Shown in pieces: positions 18,496-25,028 of a DNA stretch of 32,733 nt. The notes beneath the pieces are model-generated. The model saw only the letters and a program-made list of their open reading frames with translations, was not told the origin of the DNA and did not search any database. The DNA comes from Saprospiraceae bacterium (GTDB lineage: Bacteria; Bacteroidota; Bacteroidia; Chitinophagales; Saprospiraceae). The position numbers and the translations under genes were made by a program. Position 1 is the stretch's first letter, and the number at the start of each line of letters is the position of its first letter. Location: assembly GCA_028284395.1 (NCBI GenBank), contig JANQRV010000353.1, forward strand, positions 1-32,733. The letters run 5' to 3'.

Positions 18496-18825
18496 GTGAA
18501 GTTAATTGAAGAATTAAGGCTGATTCAGCGGATTGATCAACTCATTCGCCTTAAGGCAACGGGTAGTCCCAAAGACTTGGCACGAAGACTGGATGTAAGT
18601 GAAAGAACAGCTTATAGAATAATACAAGCATTAAAAGAGATGGGGATTCCAATAAAATACTGCAAGTCCAAACAAAGCTATATGTATGAAAAGAAAGTGA
18701 AAATTAGGTTTGAATGCATCATTGATGATGAAAAGGAGATTCAAATTACTGGCGGCAAAAAATATCAAACTGCCAAAAGTTGGCATAGAGACCGGTTACT
18801 TTTGTATAGACAGCGCGCTTGTTAG
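18496..18825 (+). CDS. Small HTH DNA-binding protein, possible 3' frameshift
   Basis: 109 residues as read, from GTG 18496, 11 bases after the fusion-protein stop. Residues 5-57 are a winged-helix-type HTH (SPKDLARRLDVSERTAYRII, then ALKEMGIPIKY), like the N-terminal domain of WYL/DeoR-type regulators. Similar small HTH proteins occur beside GG-peptide exporters in Bacteroidota. After an acidic stretch the chain reaches ITGG at 84-87 and then a run of six A (18757-18762). The in-frame tail after this run is basic, tryptophan- and arginine-rich, and looks unlike natural protein. One base fewer in the run would give a natural-looking 33-residue tail ending in LLKGG at 18859. It is probably the local regulator; the true C-terminus is uncertain. 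Confidence 0.8.
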   Translation: MKLIEELRLIQRIDQLIRLKATGSPKDLARRLDVSERTAYRIIQALKEMGIPIKYCKSKQSYMYEKKVKIRFECIIDDEKEIQITGGKKYQTAKSWHRDRLLLYRQRAC

Positions 18826-18859
18826 GGGAATGCCGAAAACCCTGCTGAAAGGCGGATAA
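18725..18859 (+). other. Alternative reading frame across the HTH gene 3' end
   Basis: In the +1 frame relative to the HTH gene, an open frame of 44 codons runs from ATG 18725 to TAA 18857-18859. Its second half (LPKVGIETGYFCIDSALVRG, then MPKTLLKGG) has balanced composition and ends in Gly-Gly. Joined to the HTH frame at the A6 run, it would make a 120-residue protein. It is listed as an alternative 3' end and not as a separate gene. Confidence 0.4.
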
Positions 18860-18896
18860 AGAGAGTAGGTGTTAATCTATTTTAAGAACGTTAAAT

Positions 18897-19115
18897 ATGA
18901 ATAATCTATTTAAGCACTTTGCTAATTACTCCATTCCGAAAAACAAATCCCTCAAAGTACAGGGAGGGGGAGCTGGTTTTTGGTGCGTCGACTGTGGTGC
19001 ATCTGCAAACATGTGTTCTCCGGGAGTGAGTAAATGTAAGACCATTTCTTGCCCATCTGGTGCCCTGAGGCGCAAAGGACTAGAGTGTGAAGGAACTGGG
19101 GGAGGTATCATTTAG
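18897..19115 (+). CDS. Double-glycine leader precursor peptide with six-cysteine core
   Basis: 72 residues. Residues 1-24 form the leader: a short amphipathic start (MNNLFKHFANYSIP) and a cleavage motif SLKVQGG, with V21 at -4 and G23-G24 at -2/-1, as cut by C39 peptidases. The 48-residue core starts GAGFWC and has cysteines at 30, 33, 40, 47, 52 and 64, an even number suited to three disulfides. It is rich in Gly and Ser and ends GTGGGII. The core has no match to a bacteriocin family that I recognise. The gene lies between the exporter pair and a VKOR-thioredoxin oxidase, and is followed at once by an intrinsic terminator. No lanthipeptide, radical SAM or cyclodehydratase gene is present, so disulfides are the expected modification. 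Activity (bacteriocin, toxin or signal) is unknown. Confidence 0.82.
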   Translation: MNNLFKHFANYSIPKNKSLKVQGGGAGFWCVDCGASANMCSPGVSKCKTISCPSGALRRKGLECEGTGGGII

Positions 19116-19129
19116 TCATTTAGAATATT

Positions 19130-19165
19130 CGAAGAGATGCGGTATTCCGTGTCTCTTCGGTTTTT
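19130..19165 (+). terminator. Intrinsic terminator after the precursor peptide gene
   Basis: CGAAGAGA (19130-19137) pairs perfectly with TCTCTTCG (19152-19159) around a 14-base loop, then G and five T (19161-19165). It starts 15 bases after the peptide stop and ends 20 bases before the VKOR gene. An outer AATATTCG/CGAATATT pair (ending near 19174) adds an alternative stem. Partial read-through would give much peptide and less oxidase. Confidence 0.75.
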
Positions 19166-19185
19166 GCGAATATTAAACTTATGAG

Positions 19186-20781
19186 ATGGATCAGTATACT
19201 CTGGTCAAAGAGACTGGTAACTGGCTGAGAAATGGTCTGGATATAAAGCAGGGCAGATACTTAGCACACGCCGTGAAGAGCAAACAGGTATTTGTTGGCG
19301 TGTTTGACTATATTTTTTTCATTTTGGACTACTTGGGTATCAAGTACCTTGTGTTAGATCTGAAAAGGATTCCTGACAGCGAAATCAAGAACATTCCCCT
19401 TCCCACAATTTTGTTTACCTACGAAGAAAAGGGAAGCGGCAACTACACTGTGACCTCTATTCAGATGATCAAGGAAAGAAACATAATTTCAGCGGGAGGT
19501 AATGGTTTTATAGTTTTGACAGACAATACATCAATTAAAGATATTTCCCTGCTTAAAAGTATAGAATGGTATCTCAAATACCATCGGTTGACGATCGAAA
19601 AGGGAATCCTTTTTGCAATTTTCCTCTCGGGGATGAATCTAGGTATTTTCAATTTGAAGGAACTGTTTCTGTTCATTATTGGGGTATTAGGATTGACACT
19701 GTCACAGGAATTAGTAAATACTCAGCAAGCTGAGTTTAAGAAGAATTCCCTGGTGAAAAGAATCTGTGAAGGAGGAGGCGAAGGGCAATCCGAGGTGGGA
19801 TGTCAGAAACTGGCACAAAAGTCTTCAAATTTTTTGGATCTTTTTGAATGGTCAGAATTGGGAGTCATCACCTTTTGGGGATATTCCGTTAGTATATTGC
19901 TATTGGGAGTTGCAGGTTACCAAAACCTTCTTCTGCTCGTCACATTCCTCGTCAGTATTGTTGGAATCTCGTTTTCAATTTTTTCATTTTACGAACAAAT
20001 AAGACTGCGTACTTACTGTCGTATTTGTAGCATCATAATGGGCTTGTTTTACGCTCTTTTTATAGTGAATTGTATTGGGAGCACGGAATGGCATTTTAGC
20101 TCTGGTTCTGTCAACTTTTACGTGTTTCCAACTATCTTGGTGTTGGGAGTTTTCCTTTACGCCATAGATGAAATTGCAAATAGGAAAACTCATAATATGC
20201 TGCTTGCAAAATTTAGCTATACCAAGGGGAAATATATGAAATTTGCATCCAGTAATCGCCTATTTGAGGTTCTTAATACCCAAAGGGTCGATGAGGATTT
20301 GGAGAAAAAAATATCTGATAAGGCCATCGATATGGCAGCTAATGAAAGTGAAGATTCGCTGACTATTTTTACCAATCCCGATTGTAAATTTTGTAATAAA
20401 GCTCTCGAAGAGATTACTCGTGAATTTATTGATCGGGATTTGAAAATTGGTATCATTCTGTTACCTACTGATTACGCAGAAGAAAGCGGTACCTTTTTTC
20501 GAGCGGCGAGATTGATCAGCATTAACTTACAGTTTGGTCTAGAGCACTTTTTAGAAACAATGAAGAGCTGGCACAAAAATCGCGACCCTATCGCATTTGA
20601 AAAGAAGCTTCAAACGGAAATAATATTGCAGGATTCTTTTATTTCTGAAGGCGAAAGAATTTTGAAAGAATACATAGAAATAGGGAAATCTTTGAAAATT
20701 GGATCCTTCCCCCAGTTCCTTTACAATGACAAGATGATATCAAATTTTTATGCTGTAGAAGACCTTAAGTTCCACATTTGA
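19186..20781 (+). CDS. C39-like/VKOR/thioredoxin-like fusion, disulfide-forming membrane protein
   Basis: 531 residues in three parts. Residues 1-125 resemble a C39-type peptidase domain in layout (YLGIKYLVLDLKRIP, then PLPTILFTYEE) but lack catalytic Cys and His. Residues about 135-340 are a multi-span vitamin K epoxide reductase (VKOR) domain: loop cysteines C194 and C206 and the active-site C278-x-x-C281 (TYCRIC). Residues about 375-531 are a thioredoxin-like domain with C400-x-x-C403 (NPDCKFCNKA). VKOR homologues pass electrons from thiols to quinone, so the protein would oxidise dithiols in the periplasm. Being next to a six-cysteine exported peptide suggests it makes the peptide's disulfides. 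The degenerate C39 part could bind the GG leader, as in other PCAT-associated proteins; that is inference. Confidence 0.88.
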   Translation: MDQYTLVKETGNWLRNGLDIKQGRYLAHAVKSKQVFVGVFDYIFFILDYLGIKYLVLDLKRIPDSEIKNIPLPTILFTYEEKGSGNYTVTSIQMIKERNIISAGGNGFIVLTDNTSIKDISLLKSIEWYLKYHRLTIEKGILFAIFLSGMNLGIFNLKELFLFIIGVLGLTLSQELVNTQQAEFKKNSLVKRICEGGGEGQSEVGCQKLAQKSSNFLDLFEWSELGVITFWGYSVSILLLGVAGYQNLLLLVTFLVSIVGISFSIFSFYEQIRLRTYCRICSIIMGLFYALFIVNCIGSTEWHFSSGSVNFYVFPTILVLGVFLYAIDEIANRKTHNMLLAKFSYTKGKYMKFASSNRLFEVLNTQRVDEDLEKKISDKAIDMAANESEDSLTIFTNPDCKFCNKALEEITREFIDRDLKIGIILLPTDYAEESGTFFRAARLISINLQFGLEHFLETMKSWHKNRDPIAFEKKLQTEIILQDSFISEGERILKEYIEIGKSLKIGSFPQFLYNDKMISNFYAVEDLKFHI

Positions 20782-20924
20782 CAATGTCATTGTAATCTCC
20801 AACAATATATAGACATATAACTGTTGTTCTTGATAGGTCAATGGTACATGGAAACCACTATAACACCTCCAAGTTGATTTGCTCATTCTTTTCAGCCGTA
20901 TTATACATTTCCAAAATTTTTTCT

Positions 20925-21953
20925 ATGAATTTTCGACTGATTCCAATATTTTTTTTGATTCTATTATTAAATGGGAAAGCAGCAGCTCAGAAAGGAACCC
21001 AGATCTGCCTTCATCTGGAGCAAGACATAGATTCGATAGAATCTGTTACAATTTTTGACTTACAGCAAGTGCGTTCCTATTATCAAATCCCTTTTACTAA
21101 TGGAATTTGCTTTGATTTTCCATTTGAGAATCATCAACTGTACTTCATAAACTACAACCTCCCTGCTAACAGAAAGTTTGAACAATTTTGGACTGGCTCA
21201 GGTAGAGTAGATCTATTCTTATCGATCGAATCACCGTTTTTTAAATTAGATTCGATAATCGATGACGGGACCAATAAGCAAGTTGAAGATTATTTTCAAT
21301 TGGTTACTTCTAATCCTGAACGACGAACAGAAGAATTTTACCTGGAATTATGTAGTCATTTTAAGGCCTTTCAACAAAGTCCTTTTGTGTTTCTAATTGC
21401 GGATGAAATAAGGATGCGCTACAGTAATGACAGTAAAAAAATATTGGAACTAAAACAGAAGCTAAAAGGATTGCCTTTAAAATTACGGAATGATCCTGCA
21501 TTTGAGAGTACATTCTCTAGCGTTTGTTCCCTTTTGGAAAACAAACGCCTGGATTTATCGATGTTTCGCTTTTACGACGAGAGCCTGAAGTCAGCAGCCA
21601 TTGTACCTCCTAAGAATGGGTTTCTAGTACTGGATTTTTGGTTTACAAATTGCAAGCCCTGTTTAAAAGATCATCAGAAAATCAAAATTGTATACGAAAG
21701 GTTGTTTGACAGACAGAACAAAATTGTTGGTATTTCTGTCGATTCCGCTCATGTTAAGTGGCAAGAGTTTATATTTAAAAATGTTCACCCCTGGAGGGAT
21801 TTAGTAGAAGACTATGAGTTTGATGAGACATTGAGCTCATATCTAGAAATTGATATTTTCCCTACATATCTGGTTCTGAACACCGACCTGGAGATAATCA
21901 AAGTTTTCCATTCCTTCGACCTAGTCAAAGACTTCATTGAAAATCCATTTTGA
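20925..21953 (+). CDS. Secreted TlpA-like thiol-disulfide oxidoreductase
   Basis: 342 residues from ATG 20925, which gives a signal peptide (NFRLIPIFFLILLLNGKAAAQ, cut near AAAQ). An open frame from ATG 20841 would bury this leader behind 28 residues. The ~200 N-terminal residues form a beta-rich then helical domain like the DUF4369-type part of Bacteroidota TlpA proteins. The C-terminal domain is thioredoxin-fold: FLVLDFWFTNC with active-site C243-x-x-C246 (NCKPCLKD), and IDIFPTYLV carrying the cis-proline. It would act in the periplasm as a reductase or isomerase of disulfides. It lies 143 bases after the VKOR fusion on the same strand and probably works in the same peptide-folding pathway, correcting mispaired cysteines. 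Confidence 0.87.
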   Translation: MNFRLIPIFFLILLLNGKAAAQKGTQICLHLEQDIDSIESVTIFDLQQVRSYYQIPFTNGICFDFPFENHQLYFINYNLPANRKFEQFWTGSGRVDLFLSIESPFFKLDSIIDDGTNKQVEDYFQLVTSNPERRTEEFYLELCSHFKAFQQSPFVFLIADEIRMRYSNDSKKILELKQKLKGLPLKLRNDPAFESTFSSVCSLLENKRLDLSMFRFYDESLKSAAIVPPKNGFLVLDFWFTNCKPCLKDHQKIKIVYERLFDRQNKIVGISVDSAHVKWQEFIFKNVHPWRDLVEDYEFDETLSSYLEIDIFPTYLVLNTDLEIIKVFHSFDLVKDFIENPF

Positions 21954-22253
21954 TGTAATTCCTGAAGGTGTAGTAATTACTCGGTGAATAAATTATTCAA
22001 TTGTTGGGATTCAAACCATTCAAATCGAATATATTCTCAAAAGAGAATGCTGATAAACTCTTAGGGCTGCGTGCGAGATCACTGAAAACACCAAAAAATT
22101 TTGACTTATCGGATTTTGAATTGTTCGAATCTTTAGGTCGTTCGACCTGTTCGGGCGAGTTGTTTGAGTGGTTGCGGCCCGCAAATAAACAATACAAACC
22201 ACTCAAACAACGAACACCGGAACATTTCAAACATTTCAAAACCAGAACAAAGT
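21954..22253. other. Non-coding spacer at the right edge of the peptide island
   Basis: About 300 bases between the converging TlpA-like and S46 peptidase genes. It is rich in short inverted and repeated words: AGGTCG/CGACCT (22135-22148), the large hairpin at 22148-22224 and tandem ACATTTCAA words near 22222-22240. Open frames in it have low-complexity translations and no recognisable domain. It probably contains terminators for both flanking genes. Confidence 0.5.
22148..22224. repeat. Large hairpin with perfect 15-bp stem
   Basis: GTTGTTTGAGTGGTT (22159-22173) and AACCACTCAAACAAC (22197-22211) are perfect complements around a 23-base loop that begins with a small GC-rich dyad (GCGGCCCGC). 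Less perfect pairing extends outward to TGTTC (22148-22152) and GAACA (22220-22224). It lies between converging genes, so bidirectional termination is one explanation; a miniature mobile repeat is another. Confidence 0.6.
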
Positions 22254-24332
22254 TCAATCCGTTCCCAATTCCTTCAACAAAGCATCCGCTTTATAAATAT
22301 ATTTAAGAACGGCACGAATGCCCCCAGCATGAACGGAAATGGAGCGATTACTGGTCTCATCAAAAATGAAGTTGCCCGGTAGTGATTCGATGTTGCCATC
22401 AAAGATCAGGCCCACGGCCTCTCCTTTTTGGTTGACGATTGCGCTGCCGGAGTTACCTCCTATGATGTCATTGGTGGATACAAAATTCAGGGGAGATTTC
22501 AATAGTTCCATTGGCGGGTTTTGCCACTTTTCCGGTAGGGCCCAGGGTTCCTTTTGTCCATGTGAATAATGGCGGTCATAGAGTCCGAAATAGGTGGTGA
22601 ACAATGGTGCTTGTGTGCCATTGTAGTCGTAACTTTTTACTACGCCGTCCGAAATACGCAATGTGAAAGTAGCGTCCGGAGGAAGGGAGTTACCCAATAC
22701 ATTAAAAGCCTCGTTGGCAATCTTGGCTTCCAGTGCTCTCCGGCTTGGAGCAGAATCCTGGAATTTGGCGGCTGACTCGGCAAACTTGGGAATCAAAAGA
22801 TCAGCGGCCTTGACGATGGGATCCTTACTTTTGGTAATGTTTTTTTCTTTGGATAAGCATTTAGCCGCGGCCTCTTCTGACTGCAGTAATTTTGAATCTT
22901 CGAAGAGTTCCTTGACGTAATCGTCGATTGACTTTCCGGAAAGTAATTTGTTTAAGGTTGGGTCGCCCGCATAAATGTCCGTTTGGATTTCTTTCAGTAG
23001 CAAGCGGAACATTTTTGCGTCTTCTTCCTTATTCATCGATTTGACGAGGTTCATGATGCTGGTAGTGGGTGGGTTTTCCACCGTACCGCTTGTCAACAAT
23101 TGTTTGTATTGATTGACGGCATGCAGTAGGGAAAGGACTTTACCGAACATCGGATTTGGTGACAGATACGTGACTGCCCAGCTATGGGCATGAAGTTCTT
23201 CGTAGGCCGTGGCCAAGTTGTCCCAATATTCGGTATTGCTGGAAGCAGCTCTAATTTGCTTCTCCATTTGACTTTTGCGGGCGAAGAGTGCATCGTCGTG
23301 GAGTCCCTTCACAATTCCATTGATTGCTTTGATACCATTGGAAAGCGAGTTAATCGTACCTAGTAATTCCTGCGCCTCCCGAGCCTTGGCGGGGTCTGAT
23401 TTCATATTATTATACTGCTCCAACATCATATCACGCCGATTTGTCATCCAGCGCAATTGATATTTGTAGCGGTGGTCGCGGTCGTATTCCAGCTGTGCAA
23501 CAGTACGGTAACGCTCGGTGCTCCCGGGGTTGCCCACTACAAAAACCGGTGTCCCTTCCTCGACCCCGTCGGTATTCAATTTGAAGTAATGATCTGAAGT
23601 GTTGAGCGGCTGGCCATTTTCGTCGTAGGCTCGCCAAAAAGTAAAATCGAGATTGTAGCGCGGGTACGTAAAGTTATCGGGATCCCCACCAAATAAGCCC
23701 AGGTTATTTTCGGGGATCAGGACAAGCCTTATGTCATCGTATCTTTTGTATCCATATAGGGAAAACTTACCGCCGGAATAATAGGTTACTGCCTGTAAAC
23801 GCAAGCCCTTCCAGTCTTCCATTCCAGCATACTTTTCGGTGATTTCTGACAACGCTTTAGTTCGGAGTTCCAAAGCCTGAGCGTCATTTTCGGCGTTGGC
23901 GGTCTGAGCTTTAACTTCATCGGTTATATCTGCGATCATGACCAACTGTTCGACGAACAAGTTAGCCACCCTGCGTTCTTCGGCTTTGTTTGGGGCATAA
24001 AATCCATTGTCGTCAATATTTTCCCCCTCCTTTTGTACACTGATCGCCACATCTCTGGAGCAATGGTAATTGGTCATGATCAAGCCGTCAGGTGATACAA
24101 AGGACGCCGAACACCAGGTGGCGAAGCGGAGCGATGACAGGCGTACGTCATCCAGCCACTCTTCGTCCGGCGTAAAATTATAGGCCTTCTGAAACCATTC
24201 GACCGGTGGGTTTTCGAAGGTCCACATCCGTCCAAAGTCAAATGGACTGGCCGCCTTATCTTGACCGTAAACGGAACAAGTGATTAAAATAAAAAAGAGG
24301 GATAAGATAGTGGATCTCATTTTGGTATGCAT
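22254..24332 (-). CDS. S46-family dipeptidyl peptidase (DPP7-like)
   Basis: 692 residues, usual length for the family. A signal peptide lies in residues 1-24 (ILSLFFILITCSVYGQ); ATG at residue 5 is an equally good start. The catalytic histidine is H90 in MTNYHC and the serine S628 in IGGNSGSAIVN. The conserved N-terminal WTFENPPVEW and GLFGGDPDNFTYPRYNLDF (acidic member) are present. Position 646, in FDGN, is Gly where DPP11 enzymes have Arg, which points to DPP7-like preference for hydrophobic rather than acidic P1 residues. The enzyme releases N-terminal dipeptides in the periplasm, feeding peptide catabolism in Bacteroidota. It stands alone between two hairpin-rich spacers. The family call is secure; specificity is inferred from one residue. 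Confidence 0.95.
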   Translation of the reverse strand: MHTKMRSTILSLFFILITCSVYGQDKAASPFDFGRMWTFENPPVEWFQKAYNFTPDEEWLDDVRLSSLRFATWCSASFVSPDGLIMTNYHCSRDVAISVQKEGENIDDNGFYAPNKAEERRVANLFVEQLVMIADITDEVKAQTANAENDAQALELRTKALSEITEKYAGMEDWKGLRLQAVTYYSGGKFSLYGYKRYDDIRLVLIPENNLGLFGGDPDNFTYPRYNLDFTFWRAYDENGQPLNTSDHYFKLNTDGVEEGTPVFVVGNPGSTERYRTVAQLEYDRDHRYKYQLRWMTNRRDMMLEQYNNMKSDPAKAREAQELLGTINSLSNGIKAINGIVKGLHDDALFARKSQMEKQIRAASSNTEYWDNLATAYEELHAHSWAVTYLSPNPMFGKVLSLLHAVNQYKQLLTSGTVENPPTTSIMNLVKSMNKEEDAKMFRLLLKEIQTDIYAGDPTLNKLLSGKSIDDYVKELFEDSKLLQSEEAAAKCLSKEKNITKSKDPIVKAADLLIPKFAESAAKFQDSAPSRRALEAKIANEAFNVLGNSLPPDATFTLRISDGVVKSYDYNGTQAPLFTTYFGLYDRHYSHGQKEPWALPEKWQNPPMELLKSPLNFVSTNDIIGGNSGSAIVNQKGEAVGLIFDGNIESLPGNFIFDETSNRSISVHAGGIRAVLKYIYKADALLKELGTD

Positions 24333-24623
24333 TGTGTTTTACTTTAGTCGCGAAGCATTGTCGGGTTGCTTCCTGAGGTAATGATTACTTTTTCGGCGGC
24401 AAGGTACGAAATTTCCTAGGCTGACTAAAACACTTCCGTAATATGATTTAAAATTATTGTGTTTTTTTTGTTTTTTAAAAACAAAAATTGCAAATTGGAG
24501 TTGTCTAAAGTTTTCTGCTGCTGGTGAAAAACACGAATTTTAGGTCCAATTGCAGTCAATTTTTCACTGCATAGCAGCGCTACGGTGTTAAAAATTGGCG
24601 AAAAGTGGGCTTAAAAGACGGTT
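24333..24623. other. Spacer with AT-rich dyad and repeat ends
   Basis: About 290 bases between the S46 gene start (minus strand) and an Rpn-like fragment. It contains a perfect AT-only-plus-one-GC palindrome (TTTTTGTTTTT-T-AAAAACAAAAA, 24465-24487), the left arm of the inverted repeat at 24500 and an inner dyad CAATTTTTCAC/GTG-TTAAAAATTG near 24558-24598. The promoter of the S46 gene should lie in its first ~100 bases. No gene is seen. Confidence 0.45.
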
Positions 24624-24653
24624 TTGGAGCCCAGCAAGGAAACTTTAGACAAC
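24500..24653. repeat. Inverted repeat bounding a MITE-like segment
   Basis: GTTGTCTAAAGTTT (24500-24513) and AAACTTTAGACAAC (24640-24653) are perfect 14-bp complements about 126 bases apart. Similarity extends outward and inward (left arm continues TCTGCTGCTGG; right arm is preceded by CCAGCAAGG), giving roughly 25 partly matched bases. The right arm lies inside the first codons of the Rpn-like frame. Another copy of part of the word is at 7233-7246. Confidence 0.5.
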
Positions 24654-25028
24654 TTCATAGAATATATGATAGACCAAATGCCCGCTCCGATGAAAAAAGA
24701 AGCACTAGTTGCTTATGACTACATTGCGATGAAGCACCAAGCAATTGGAGAAGCTAAAGGAAAGCTAGAAGGAAAACTAGAAGGAAAGCTTTTGACCTCT
24801 ATTAAAACGATTTTGAGAGGATTGAAAGAGTATCCCTCTATGAAAGCTGCAGATTGGGTTGCACTCACGCTCTTGAAGGAGGAATCCGTCAAATTGCTCA
24901 TGCTCGAGGTATATCAGCAGGACAGACAACGAGCTACTCAGGCGATCAAAGCAATCTATGCGGAGTTGGGTGGAGAACCCGACCTTGAAACCGTACGGGA
25001 GATACTGGAATTAGCAATGGTCCAGTGA
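24624..25028 (+). CDS. Rpn/PD-(D/E)XK-type transposase-like protein, C-terminal fragment
   Basis: 134 residues from TTG 24624; ATG 24666 is an alternative start. There is an in-frame stop at 24612-24614, so nothing extends further upstream. The chain (FIEYMIDQMPAPMKKEALVA, then short tandem EGKLEGKL repeats and a helical tail) resembles the C-terminal part of Rpn-type recombination-promoting nucleases, which are normally about 300 residues with a nuclease domain at the N-terminus that is missing here. Tandem 12-base repeats (GGAAAGCTAGAA, GGAAAACTAGAA) encode the LEGK units. It is probably a remnant of a mobile or repetitive family, or a small stand-alone protein. Its stop directly abuts the convergent phosphatase-like gene. 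Confidence 0.5.
   Translation: MEPSKETLDNFIEYMIDQMPAPMKKEALVAYDYIAMKHQAIGEAKGKLEGKLEGKLLTSIKTILRGLKEYPSMKAADWVALTLLKEESVKLLMLEVYQQDRQRATQAIKAIYAELGGEPDLETVREILELAMVQ

Noticed and set aside
18725..18859. 44-codon frame as a second precursor peptide
   Set aside because: Its Gly-Gly is at the very C-terminus with nothing to release; it fits better as the alternative tail of the HTH protein.
18926..19111. Minus-strand open frame opposite the precursor peptide
   Set aside because: It is a mirror of the Gly/Cys-rich peptide gene; the plus strand has the GG leader, even cysteine number and a following terminator.
20841..20924. Longer N-terminus of the TlpA-like protein
   Set aside because: It would place 28 residues before a good signal peptide that begins at ATG 20925.
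22001..22306. 101-residue plus-strand open frame after the TlpA-like gene
   Set aside because: It overlaps the end of the S46 gene, lies across the large hairpin, and its translation is repetitive (HFKHFKTRTKF) with no recognisable domain.
24770..24790. Tandem GGAAAGCTAGAA-type units as a CRISPR or regulatory repeat
   Set aside because: They are in-frame LEGK codon repeats inside the Rpn-like frame, with no spacers.
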